Below are positions 21,836 to 32,297 of a DNA stretch of 64,000 nt, piece after piece. Location: contig BDDD01000370.1 in the NCBI GenBank assembly GCA_001972305.1, forward strand, positions 310,001-374,000. The letters are read 5' to 3'. Origin of the DNA: Cephalotus follicularis. Taxonomy: Eukaryota > Streptophyta > Magnoliopsida > Oxalidales > Cephalotaceae. The notes below the pieces were generated by a model. It searched no databases, was not told the origin of the DNA, and worked only from the letters and a program-made list of their open reading frames with translations. A program made the translations under genes and the position numbers. Every line of letters starts with the position of its first letter. The first letter of the stretch is position 1.

Positions 21836-22902
21836 GAGGCTAGCTTTGAGAATAAGGTGGACTCGGGTTGGGGGCATTACAGGAGGGAGCGAATGGAATA
21901 CCGATGCTCTGAGGAGATCCCCCCTGATACGGGCTACTTCTATTCCCCGACCTTTGGGATTTATTACTGCTCCCAGAACTCCTTCCTGGAGAAACTGGTC
22001 TCCTGCTGCCAGCCTGAATCCTCAAGTTGCGTAACTCCTCAGCCACCGCCTTAATATCCCTGGCCCTGCTAGCAAACTCAACGAAAGATGTCAATCGTAA
22101 AGGCACTAGCCTCTGCCTGATATCCGGTATTATTCCACTAAGAAACCTCTTGGACTTCCTTGCTTCTGTGCCAACCATATGAGGAGCTATCCTTGAAAAT
22201 TCCATAAACTTCGCATCATACTAGGCCACTGTCATGCTGCCTTGGGCTAAGGCAAAATTTAGCCTCTCACTTATCAACTTCAGCCTCGGGATAGTACTTC
22301 TCGTTTAACCCTATTCTAAACATGTTACATGAATTTGGTATCCCCGATTCTTCCCAAATTGCTGCAACCATTCTGCACCAATGTTCTGCTTCGCCCTATA
22401 GCATATAAGTGGCGAATACAACCTTCTCAGAATCTGAACTTCCCAAGACTCTAAGGATTTTCTCAATCTGTATCAACCATCTCTCAGCAGTAACAGCATC
22501 AGGGTCTCCCGTATAAGCTGGAGGATTTAACTTCAAAAACCTGATCAAGGGATCCTCCCTAAGAGTAGGTAGATCAACTGATCTTCTTGCTGCTTCTGCC
22601 TGCCTATCTTGTCTTACAGTTGGGGTTTGCTCCGGTGTCTCTACTGTATGCCTAGCCGGCCTTGCAGCTAGGGATTGTTCAACTGTAGTCACTTGCCGTT
22701 GCATAAATTCGTTCATTCGGTTCATCATGTCATACAACTTTCTATAAAAACCTCTAGGTTCCCTTTGGCAAGGAGCTATAAATTCTGCTTATTGGCCCAC
22801 ATTCTGTTCCTCTTGTTCTTAAACATCTCTACTGGCCCGAGTACATCTAGTGGACGACCATGCCTTATCTCTTCTTGTAGTTCCTCTTCGACGACCATCC
22901 AT
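21836..22902 (-). pseudogene. Gag of element E
   Basis: The likely start is the ATG at 22902 (MDGRRRGTTRRDKAW). A stop lies near 22820. The frame then reads MYDMMNRMNEFMQRQ, DPLIRFLKLNPPAYTGDPD and TAERWLIQIEKILRVLGSSD, the capsid-like core of plant gypsy Gag, and reaches a stop at 22396. Frameshifts follow; a second readable stretch ends in a Ser/Arg-rich linker (GSSNKSQRSGNRSSPYQGGS) before any zinc knuckle. The ERWL...EKI pattern matches the other Gags here (AERWL, AEHWI), but the sequence is otherwise distinct, so I treat E as a separate family. Confidence 0.8.
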
Positions 22903-23037
22903 ATCTACGTTGTATAAAAGAAGAAGGGTTAATGTCCACTTATCATATCCACAACTCCAAAATAATCAATCAATAATCCAATTCACATCAATCAATTCCA
23001 AAGCCAAGGATCCTATCCCGCATAACCAACATAGCAT

Positions 23038-23050
23038 GGGTCTGGTACCA
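23038..23050 (-). other. Primer binding site of element E (diverged)
   Basis: The minus strand reads TGGTACCAGACCC, two changes from the tRNA-iMet complement. It lies seven bases from the LTR end (GGGGCGTGACA on the minus strand). Confidence 0.7.
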
Positions 23051-23057
23051 CCTACAC

Positions 23058-23419
23058 TGTCACGCCCCGAAACATGAGGAGGACCCCACGGTCTGACACG
23101 TGACATGCTGTCCATACAATCCATTTCCATCATACAAGAATATACAATAAATTTAAAACTTTAATCAGAATAATGCATGCGGAATTAATCATTATATAAC
23201 TTGCATGGATAAAACCAAATGCATACAATAATGTCTTATAAATCACGCTCTACCACAAGTCAGCATGTAAAATATAATTAATTACAACGTCCCCTTTTAT
23301 TATACAAGGTACGCTATACAGATTTGCTCTGCTGACGAAGCTTTGCTCTACAATCTCGTCCATCTGGTCATTGCGCTGCTTCAACTAGACCTGACCCATT
23401 TAGGGAATGGGTCAGCAAT
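23058..23419 (-). repeat. Element E LTR, 3' end only
   Basis: The LTR ends at 23058 with GTGACA (minus strand). Only about 360 bases remain before the start of the + strand B1 LTR at 23420, so B1 or a later rearrangement removed the rest. The flank GCAAT next to B1 would be its target duplication, but the other B1 end is missing. Confidence 0.65.
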
Positions 23420-23589
23420 TGTAATGCCCGGTATTTTCCTGGATGTAAAAATTTTGATTTATGATGTACCTTAAACTTAAATTAATGAGAATGTTGAGTT
23501 TTTGTACTCAAAAGATGCTTACAAACCCTATTTTTGACTTAGGAAGGAAGTGCGTAAGTCAAAGCTTGAAATGGCGCTGTTCTGAGATA

Positions 23590-24893
23590 AAGACATCGAC
23601 GTCTTTGCAAAAGACATCGACGCCTTTGGGGAGTGAGGTACACATGAATGCACGTCGACCTTGGGCGAAGACATCGACACCATCTTACAAAAGGGGAAAA
23701 GACATCGACGTCTACATAAAGTCGTCGACGCCTTTGTAAGAATGGCCATCACGTTCTTCGTCGGCAGAGTAACATGCAAGGGGAATTTTTGTGGGGCTTT
23801 ACCAGACGCCTTTTCAAGTGCATTGTGACGTGTTAATCACAATGGTGTGTTGCCTGGCATGTTCCAAAACCTGCCCTCAAATGGAACATGCAAGGAATTA
23901 TGCCATCCTATCAAGCAACATGCAAAGGGAGATTAGAAAAAAAAAAGAGATGCAGAAAACCAGGAAAGTGGGAGAGAGCACGAGGGGGCCTGTAATAAGG
24001 CAGAAGAAGGGAGTTAGGTAGGAGCCATCTGCATAAGAAAAACCCTCCCCACTTCTCTCTCTCGTTTTAAAACACCAGAAGAAGGAAAGGAAAGAAAAAC
24101 AGTGGGTGTGAGCCACCATTGTTGTGTTTGCTTGAAGCTGGTGGTTAGAGCTCGTGGGTGGCAGCTGCTGAAGGAATTTTGGAGCTCCTGGTAGACAGAA
24201 CCAGGGAACTCAAAGAGGTGGACTTTCCAGTTCCTAACTTGGAACGAGGTAGGGGAAAGTGATGGAATTTATATATGCATTTTGAGTTCTAAGTTAATGA
24301 ATAGCATGGTGAATTGCATGTTAATGATTGGATTGAGATTCTGGACTTGTTGTAGTGTTACTGTGATACACTGAGTTGATCATGCATGTACGTTTACATG
24401 AATACGTGAATCTGTTGTATAAAGGATGGATTGGTTAATGGCTTGGTATGTTAAAATCGTGAAAATCACGTTCTGGGTTGTAAAGACATCGACGTCTATG
24501 AGAAGATGTCGACGCCTTCGTGTGAAAATATAAAAGACATCGGTGCTTTTATAAAGATATCGACGCCTTTTCTGAGAATTATAGAACTGTGATGTTAGTT
24601 TCAGATGGCCATTTAGCCACTTGGAATCACCTGTTTGGTTTCGGATTGATGTTATGGTTGTGTTTCTATTAACCAGTAGCATTCCTTATACGTTTATATA
24701 GCGGGATTCGTTTATATGAAGAATTAAAAGGTTGGATTCTAGCCTCTAGAATCAAGGCTCGCAAACTGATATTCTCTTTTATGAAAAAGACATTGACGTC
24801 TTTGTAAAGACATCGACGTCTTTGGTTCAGAAACGCCTAGGAATACTTGTACATAGGATCGACGCCTTAGGCTAAAAGACATCGACGCCTTTT
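23590..24893. promoter_or_regulatory. Type 2 palindrome clusters of the B1 LTR
   Basis: Three groups (23590-23736, 24482-24570, 24786-24893) of motifs such as AAAGACATCGACGTCTTT, AAGACATCGACGCCTTT and GATCGACGCC. The 23593-23606 copy and the 24811-24824 copy are close to perfect palindromes except for A in place of G at the core. Confidence 0.6.
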
Positions 24894-25380
24894 CACCTGG
24901 ACAGTAGGATTTTGCTCGAATGGGACCCGTTAGATCCGAAACGACTCTAGAAACGAACCTAGATGCATTCTGAGCATATGTTTTCTTTGTTACTGTGATT
25001 GCATTATGGTTGCTTTCTAAAAGTGTTAACCATTTTGAAAAGCCTGCATGATTATTGTGACCTTTTTGGGTACGAAAATGTATATTTCTCAACATATGAA
25101 TTTATATATTTTCGAAATGATTGGAGAAGTATTTCCAATGACAGAGAAATGTTTTAAAGGTTTGATTATGAAACCAAATGAAATTGTGAAAATGCAAAAA
25201 TTATAAATGTATATATTTTCGAAATGATTGTGGAAGTATTTCCAAAGACAAGAGAAATGTATTGTTTTAAGTTGATGACTTATTACAACTTGTGAACAGA
25301 AAAGTATATTTTAAACAAATATATTTGATCAAGTAATTATATGTAATTGCTTGACTTGTACTATGAAATGATTGTGCTTG

Positions 25381-25534
25381 TTGATTATTGGCCATCGTGC
25401 TAATAACTTGTGGATTATTGGCCATCGTGCTAATAACTTGTTGATTATTAGCCGCCGTGCTAATAACTTGTTGATTACTTAGCCACTGTGCTGGTAACTT
25501 GCTGTTGGTTTAGCCGCGGTGCTAAACAACTTAT
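25381..25534 (+). repeat. Five tandem ~30-bp hairpin units in the B1 LTR
   Basis: Units start at 25381, 25411, 25441, 25471 and about 25502. Unit 3 contains ATTAGC-CGCCGT-GCTAAT, a perfect 6-bp inverted repeat; units 1 and 2 keep GCTAAT but have ATTGGC on the left; unit 5 has TTAGC/GCTAA. Two similar units lie at 41583-41640 in the opposite-strand LTR. Confidence 0.85.
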
Positions 25535-25805
25535 TGGGGACTTGCTCCAAAACCGTTTGGGATGGAGTAAGAGTGCATGACGTTGGGGACAGGAGGTGGC
25601 GACGGTCATGAAGACTGTTTGTCTGGTTCCTTTTTGGGAACATATTTACTGCCTGTGTTGATATAACTTACGAGTTATACTTGTACTGTGAGCATGCATA
25701 TATTTTTATATGTACATACTGAGGTATTTTTTTTACTGTAAAAATTACATGTCATGGCTCATCATTATGCATCCATTTATGATACTCTTTATCTTATGAC
25801 TTCCA

Positions 25806-26664
25806 GCAACAGATGGCCTTTAATATGGCCAATGCGGAGGAGATGCGCCAGCACTACGCGCAAGCCCGACCGCAGCACAGAGCTCCCGATCATTGTCCGG
25901 GAGAGGATGGTAGTCAATTCGGAAGGGACTTAGAGAGATTCATGAGACAAAATCCACCTAGTTTTCGGGGAGAACTTGATGCCACAATTGCTGAAAGATG
26001 GCTTCTAGATTTGGAGAAGATTTTTATAGTGATGGACTGTACCGATGCCCAGAAGCTGAAATTTGCCGTGTACCGTCTATGGGGAGAGGCCACTCACTGG
26101 TGGGAAATGGTCAAAGCAAAGTGGGAGTCAGCTGGACTTGACTCTACATGGGAGAGGTTCCAGACAGAGTTCCTCGATTCCTATGTACCTCTGATGGAGC
26201 AAGAACGGAGGGAGAGTGAGCTTCTGGAGTTACGGCAAGGGGAGATGTCTGTGGCCGAGTACCAGGCCAGGTTCATGGAGTTATCCAAACACTCACCATA
26301 TCTGGTAGCTGATGATGTGAAGAAGATAAGGAGGTTTTTGAAGGGTTTGCGACCGGACCTTCAGTCGATGATTAGGGCTATGGAGCTGGGTACCTTTTCA
26401 GAGGTCGCACAGAAGGCGAGGCTGCTAGAGAGCATATCCGGTGAGGACCGAGCAGAGAGGGCTCGGGTGCAACAAATTAAACAGAACCCAACAAGACCAC
26501 CTTCTTCGAAATGGCAAAGTAGTGGTTCTCCGAGTAAGTCATCGAAGAACAGATTTGGGCAGACTGCCACATTCAGGACTCCTAGTCAGGGGAGTAATGC
26601 GGGAACCGGAGCTTGTTATCACTGTGGCGGAAGGGCCACTTACAGAAGGATTGTTGGCGAATGA
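25806..26664 (+). pseudogene. Gag of B1, N-terminus fused to LTR
   Basis: The frame opens with MAFNMANAEEMRQHYAQARP (25813), which corresponds to an internal Gag position in B2, so this ATG is not the native start. The capsid-like core follows: RFMRQNPPSFRGELDATIAE, RWLLDLEKIFIVMDCTDAQK, YRLWGEATHWWEMVKAKWES, GEMSVAEYQARFMELSKHSP and KKIRRFLKGLRPDLQS. A basic Ser/Lys-rich tail precedes the zinc knuckle, which is damaged: CYHCGGRATYRRIVG where B2 has CFYCGRTGHQQKDC. A small deletion there shifts the frame, and a stop closes it at 26664. It is the best preserved Gag in the window (283 residues). Confidence 0.9.
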
Positions 26665-27531
26665 ATGGGCTATGTTTGAGGTGTGGAGCATTGGCCATTC
26701 GGTGAAGGACTGCCCGAAGGGTTCAGCTACAGCACCTACTGGGCCGGGGAGCAGCAGTGGTGCGGCCGCGGGACCATCACAGAGGACGGATACCGGCAAA
26801 GGCATCACAAAAGGTAGAGTTTTTGTACTTGCTCAGACTGAGGTTCCAGAGTTGACTTCTGCTGTTGGAGGTACTCTGTATATATATGGTTATTCTGCTA
26901 GGGTACTGATGGATTCAGGTGCATCGCATTCATTTATATCTGCACATTTTTCATCTTGCTTAGATGTCACCCCTGACTGCTTGTCTTATACACTTGATGT
27001 GAGTACACCGACCGGGACTTTTATGTACACTGACTCGGTATATAGGAGTTGTGAGATGTCTATGGCAGACATTCCTTTATATGCAGATCTGATTGTACTG
27101 CCTATCCGTGACTTCGATGTAATATTGGGGATGGATTGGCTATCGACGCACCGTGATCGTATGGATTGTCACCACAAGACAGTGGATTTTTGTCTGCCCG
27201 ACGGGACGAGTTTTCAGTTCAAGGGAGACAAGGGATTTTCTACACCGATCATATCTTTTATCCGAGCATCGAGATACCTGGAGAAGGGATGCGAGGGATA
27301 TTTGGCTTATGTTATGGATAGAAGGAAGGAGAAAGGCTTGAGTTTGGGGGAAATTCCAGTTGTATGCGAATTTCTGGATGTGTTTTCTGATGACTTGGGA
27401 TCCTTACCACCCAAGAGGAGTATGGAGTTCGTTATCGACCTTGTTCCTGGAACGGCTCCTATCTCTAAATCACCCTATCGGATGGCTCCGGCTGAGTTGC
27501 GAGAGCTGAAGCTGCAATTACGGATTTCGTC
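26665..27531 (+). pseudogene. Protease of B1 with intact active site
   Basis: After the frameshift the frame reads GHSVKDCPK (the second zinc knuckle, whose first Cys residues are lost), a Ser/Gly linker and KGRVFVLAQTEVPE. The active site LMDSGASHSFI (about 26906-26938) has the DSG triad. RDFDVILGMDWLSTHRDRMD and FVIDLVPGTAPISKSPYRMA follow. The frame is open to the break near 27531. B2 carries DSR at the same place, so the B1 copy is the more conservative of the two. Confidence 0.88.
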
Positions 27532-27532
27532 C

Positions 27533-27549
27533 CGAAATCATAAATAAAC
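27533..27549 (-). other. Pre-PPT hairpin of D2
   Basis: GATTTCG and CGAAATC form a perfect 7-bp inverted repeat around GGA (minus strand). The B1/D2 junction is at its outer edge. Confidence 0.75.
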
Positions 27550-27556
27550 ACATGCC

Positions 27557-28800
27557 TTACTCAAACAAACGAGGGTATTCTTCCCGAATATGCTCCTCCA
27601 ACTCCCATGTAGCCTCACGCTCAGGATGGTTTTTCCACAAGACCTTAACAAAAGGAACGGTCTTGCTTCTCGTAACCCCCTCCTGTCAATCCAGAATAGC
27701 TTCAGCCTCCTCCTCACAAGACAAATCCTCCCAAATCCTATCCAAATGATAGTGGACCACGTGCAGGGGATGATACTGATAACCCCTCAACATAGACACA
27801 TGGAACACATTAAGGACATGAGATAATTGTGGAGGCAAAGCTAATCGATAAGCAACCACGATAACCTTTTCCAAAACTTCAAACGGTCCTATAAATTGAG
27901 GACTCAACTTCCCCTTCAAACCAAACCGACGGACTCCTTTCCAAGGTGAAACCCTCAAAAACACATGTCACCTATTTTAAATTCCAAGTCCCTCCAAAGT
28001 TTGTCCGTATAACTCTTCTGTCAGGACTGCGCTGCCTTCAACCTTTCCCTAGCTATCGTCACTTTATCATTAGTGATCTGGACTAGCTCGGGTTCTTCGG
28101 TAACTCTTTCCCCTACCTCATCCCAACACGTCAGAGCTCGACACTTCCTAGCATACAAAGCCTCAAACGGAGCCATCCTAATACTATCATGCCAACTGTT
28201 GTTGTAGGCAAACTCCACCAAGGTAAAACACTCATCCCAGTTTCCAGTCCACTCTAAAGCACAAGACCTTAGCATGTCCCCTAAAATCTGGATAGTCCTC
28301 TCAGACTGCCCATCTGTCTGTGGGTGGAAAGCTGTACAGTAATTAAGCCTCGTCCCCACGCCTTTCGAAACCCTATCTGAAACAATGGATATAGGAGTCC
28401 CATGAAGTCTCACAATCTCTTGCTCAAAAACCTCCGCCAACCGGTCCACAGAAAAGCCCCCTCAGGTAGCCAATAAGTGAGCCAATTTGGTTAATCGGTC
28501 CACCACTAACCATATAACATCATTTCTTCTAAATGTCCTTGGCAAGCCTGTAATAAAATCCATGGCTATGCTCTCTCATTTCCATACTAGAATCTCCAAG
28601 GGTTGCAACAATCCACTAGCTCGCTGGTGAACGATCTTTACCTGCTGACAAATCAAACACCTCCCAAAAAATTCGGTTACATCCCGCTTCATTCCATTCC
28701 ACCAGAAATTCCTCTTCAGATCTCTATACATTTTAGTAGAACCAGGATGCATGGAGAACGGAGAGTTGTGTGCCTTAGACAACACGGCCTCTCAGATTTC
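27557..28800 (-). pseudogene. Integrase and chromodomain of D2
   Basis: The zinc domain (28785 downward) is intact: HNSPFSMHPGSTKMYRDLKR ... CLICQ. The core Asp in AMDFITGLP is kept. The second block reads SDRVSKGVGTRLN: a short deletion removed the DPRFTSRFW segment just after the catalytic Asp. Glu is kept in DGQSERTIQ. Next come WHDSIRMAPFEALYARKCR, the GPF block [11 protein letters not shown] (27900s), [18 protein letters not shown] and the chromodomain ending REEYPRLFE with TAA at 27559-27557. One stop lies in the chromodomain and frameshifts lie near 28020 and 28450-28560. Integration is predicted impossible. Confidence 0.87.
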
Positions 28801-30303
28801 AGGATCAGCCGGCACACATAACCGTCTTCCCAACCATATAACTCCATGATCATCCACGCAGAACTTCGACTATTTACCCTCGTCAACAATCTGGACTAAG
28901 GCCCATTATTCATAATCATCACTCTGAGCCGCCTTAATCTGAGATATAAGATAGGGCTCTACATTCATACCAACAACAAAACCTCTAGATCCCCAAACAA
29001 ACAAATTCAAATCCAACTGCTCCATATCCGAAATCAACTGAGGATGTGTGAGCAAAGCCGCCACACTCCCCAAACTCTTCTTACAGAGAGCATCAGCTAC
29101 CATATTAGCCTTACCCTGGTGGTACTGAATATTCAGATCATAATCTTTAAGAAGCTCCAACCACCGCCTTTGCCGCATGTTCAACTCCTTCTAAGTGAAA
29201 ATGTACTTGAGACTCTTGTCATCTGTAAAAATATCACAAGTTTCTCCGTACAGATAATGCCTCCAAATCTTCAATGCAAAAACAAATGCTGCAAACTCAA
29301 GGTCATGTGTAGGAAAATTTATTTCATATGGCTTAAGCTGTCTTGAAGTGTAAGCTATAACATGACCGTGCTGCATCAAAACACATCCTAAACCCTTCTT
29401 GGAAGCATCACTATAGATCTGGTACCCACCTGACCCAGACGGCAAACAAAGAATTGGTACAGACACAAGACCATTCTTCAACTTCTCGAAGCTTGCCTTT
29501 CGTTCTTCATTCCACACAAATTTAGCACCCTTTCTCATAAGTTGTGTCAATGGTAAGGCTATAGAGGAAAAGTGTTCCACAAACCGCCTACAGTATCCAG
29601 CCAAACCCAGAAAACTTCTTACCTCCGTCACTGTGGTAGGTCTCGGCCATTTAGTAATAGCCTCAACCTTTGCAGGATCAACACTAATACCTTCCGCTGT
29701 AACCACGTGGCCCAAGAATGCCACTTGTTCCGACCAGAACTCACACTTCAAAAACTTTGCATGTAGCTGCTTCTTCCTCAATATCCCCAGCACTATACGA
29801 AATTGTTCTTCATGTTCTTCCCTCTACTTTGAGTGCACAAGGATATCATCAATAAACACAATGACAAACAGATCCCAAAACTCATGAAACACACGATTCA
29901 TCAAATCCATGGAGACTGCTGGCGCATTGGTAAGTCCGAACGGCATCACCAGAAACTCGTAATACCCTTACCCTGTGCGAAAGGCAGTCTTAGGTACGTC
30001 TTTATCCTTTACTCGTAACTGATGATATCCAGACCTCAAATCTATCTTAGAAAAATACCGTGCACCTTGAGGTTGATCAAATAAGTCATCAATACGAGGT
30101 AAAGGTTATTTGTTCCTGATAGTAATCTGATTCAGCTCTCTATAGTCTATGCACAACCTCATAGAACCATCTTTCTTCTTGGCAAATAAAACCATATCAC
30201 CCCACGGCGAAACGCTCAGAAGGATAAAACTCCGATCCCACAACTCTTGCAACTGATCCTTCAGCTCTTGCAACTCAAGCGGTGCCATCCTATAAGGTGC
30301 TTT
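28801..30303 (-). pseudogene. Reverse transcriptase and RNase H of D2
   Basis: Reverse transcriptase starts at [20 protein letters not shown] (30288) with [16 protein letters not shown], then a stop at 30106. Later blocks include [16 protein letters not shown] and [13 protein letters not shown], so the FIDD catalytic motif is present (about 29860-29830). The frame from 29793 to 29191 covers [36 protein letters not shown] and RNase H with [37 protein letters not shown] and [12 protein letters not shown], ending in a stop. The end of RNase H ([27 protein letters not shown]) continues to 28906. Stops and frameshifts are scattered, but all catalytic motifs are legible, unlike D3 and B2. Confidence 0.88.
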
Positions 30304-31043
30304 TCATATAGGTCCCGCCCCAGGAAAGAGTTCGATGGTAAACTCCACTTCCCGTTGTGGTGGCAATCCTGGTAAGTCCTCCAGAAACACATATGAAAAC
30401 TCTCTAACCACAGGATAATCCTCAAGGCGAGGTTCATCCTTAGAGACATCTTTTACAATAGCTAAGAATCCCTCAGCACCCTTAGCCACAAACCTTTGAG
30501 CCTTCAAACCCAAAATTATCTTGACATCCTTCTTCGGTCATGAACCCTGATAAATAAAATCAGGTCTATCTATATCTCCAAACAAATCCTCTGAGCGTGA
30601 AAATCAATCATAGCACGATGGCGATCCAACCAATCCATGCCAAGAATCATGTCAAAGTCATGCATATCTATCAGGAGAAGGTCTACCTCACGGATTTTAT
30701 CATCAAACAAAACAGGACAATCACAAAAATACTCAGATATCACCACAGAAGTCCCCATAGGGATCGAAAGAACCAGAACTAGATATAGAGACTGAGGAGG
30801 CACCCCAAGATGCTGAACAAAAGATCTTGCTATCACAGAATGAGTCGATCCAGTATCATACAGTACATAAGCCCTATGGTTACCAACAGAACGAAAACCC
30901 AAAACTGTACCTTGAGCATTGGCAGTCTGTTGAGTCATCAAAGCGAAGACTCTGCCTCCCACATTGCGCTGTCTCGCACCATCACCATTTCCTTTAATAT
31001 CCTTTGCACAAGGATCATGACAATCCTTCACAAAGTGACCCAT
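30304..31043 (-). pseudogene. Protease of D2
   Basis: The frame from 31043 to 30570 starts inside the zinc knuckle (GHFVKDC), then GGRVFALMTQQTANAQG, with the active site LYDTGSTHSVIARSF (DTG triad intact), IPMGTSVVISEYF and DFDMILGMDWLDRHRAMIDF. A stop follows, and the protease-RT linker continues in another frame (30513-30304) with GAEGFLAIVKDVS and VREFSYVFLEDLPGLPPQRE. It would process Gag-Pol. One frameshift separates it from reverse transcriptase. Confidence 0.85.
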
Positions 31044-32123
31044 CTGTCCACAAACTAAGCAGGCCCCACTAGCCTTATAACAGGTTTCGACTGGATGCTA
31101 CCTACAACAAATATCGCATCAAGCAATTTGAACATTGTGGTTACCCCGACCAGCAGCTTCCTGAGCTTGCCTCTGATCAATACCCTGCTGACGCTATTGT
31201 CCTTCATCTCTGTTCTGATTATTATTCTTCTTATGCAGCTTACCATATCGGCCTTTATTCCATGGACCACCTTACCCCTTGTTCTGCTGCCCGGATTTCT
31301 GACCCTGAGAATCGTTTCTATTTCGCTTCCTCTCCGCTTCTTGCTGGTCTGCCTGGAAGTATAATCTATCCATTTCAATATTCTTCGCAGCATTTGCAAC
31401 CTCAAATACATTAGCAAATCTTGTATTTATCAGCTTACCCCTGAGCTGATAATGCATCTTCCATTTAAACTTCTCAGCTTGGTTTACTGCAATCCCTACC
31501 GCAGGTTCAGCAAAACCAGCCAGTCTGGTAAATCGGGCCAAGAACTTCGTGACTAATTCACCATCTTTTTGCCTCGTGGTCAGGAATTCCCGAGCATAGG
31601 CCTCCTTATCAGCAGTGGTAAAATACTGCTGATAGAAGATCTCACAAAAGCCAGACCAAGACAAAGCATCAATGAATTCTCCACCCTTATCAATTCTCAG
31701 AGTCTTCCACCATTTTTGAGCAACTCCCACCAATTTATGCGCAGCTAGCTTAACTTTCTGATCATCACTACATTCTAGAACATAAAAAATTTTCTCCATG
31801 TGCGTAATCCAGTGTTCAGCTTCCACAGGTGTCAGTGCTGAACTGAAGGACTGCAGTCTCTACTTTTGGAACCTGTCAAGCCAAACATATACAGGAGTGT
31901 CGAGCCGGTCCTCAACTCCCCTATTAGTCAGAACATCAACCGGTGCATTCTCCTCGAGAACTTGCTCTCGGCGACCTTGTCCCTAGTTTTGTTGTTGCAT
32001 CACTCAGTTCACCTTTTGAGCAACTTCCTATCGCACCAACTCGTCCACATAAGGCTCATTTCTGACCTCTTCCCGAGCCCCAGCTGGTGCGGTTCTCTGA
32101 GGGGTATTCCTTGTTTGTGCCAT
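31044..32123 (-). pseudogene. Gag of D2
   Basis: The start MAQTRNTPQRTAPAGAR at 32123 matches the D3 Gag start (MVRTRKTPQRTAPAGAR). Stops occur soon after (about 32030-31990). The frame from 31826 to 31272 reads WITHMEKIFYVLECSDDQKV, QKWWKTLRIDKGGEFIDAL and EIFYQQYFTTADKEAYAREF, the capsid-like core typical of Del/Tekay Gag. A Gln/Asn/Lys-rich linker follows. The first zinc finger is broken by stops; the second, CLVCGQMGHFVKDC, is intact near 31064-31023. Confidence 0.86.
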
Positions 32124-32280
32124 CTACGAAACATAAACAAGAACATGAAATAATGAAGGAAAACAAAAGGCTGAAACCAAAAACATATCGATATGACTAT
32201 AAAGAAAATAGCCCTAACCCAATTTTTACCCATCTCATAGGTCAAGCCTAAATAGGTCTTCTAAGGAAAGAAAAACCTAT

Positions 32281-32292
32281 TCTCTGATACCA
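32281..32292 (-). other. Primer binding site of D2
   Basis: The minus strand reads TGGTATCAGAGA, a tRNA-iMet PBS with one change at the last base. It is five bases from the LTR end, and the leader down to the gag ATG at 32123 is about 160 bases. Confidence 0.88.
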
Positions 32293-32297
32293 TAATC

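Larger units (their letters stand above)
23420..25805 (+). repeat. B1 LTR, 3' truncated
   Basis: Homologous to the B2 LTRs: TGTAATGCCCGG start, outer palindrome cluster (23590-23736), a CATGCAAGG stretch, GGAACTCAAAGAGGTGGAC near 24205, inner clusters (24482-24570 and 24786-24893), then AT-rich DNA. It carries a five-unit tandem hairpin repeat at 25381-25534 that I do not see in B2. The LTR end (GGGGTGTGACA) is missing at the join with gag. Confidence 0.8.
23420..27531 (+). mobile_element. B1: family B LTR fused to Gag-protease
   Basis: The 5' LTR begins TGTAATGCCC at 23420 and is followed to about 25805; it then passes directly into gag codons equivalent to 52617 onward in B2. The LTR end, PBS, leader and first ~45 gag codons are therefore missing. 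Gag and protease are well preserved, and homology stops at 27531 in the protease-RT linker, where opposite-strand D2 begins. Confidence 0.85.

Noticed and set aside
23461-23739. Open frames in LTRs with repeated peptides such as KTSTSL, DIDVF or RRRCLF, as if a repetitive protein family
   Set aside because: They are translations of the type 2 palindrome clusters. They occur on both strands and in several frames, have no shared start, and end at cluster borders.
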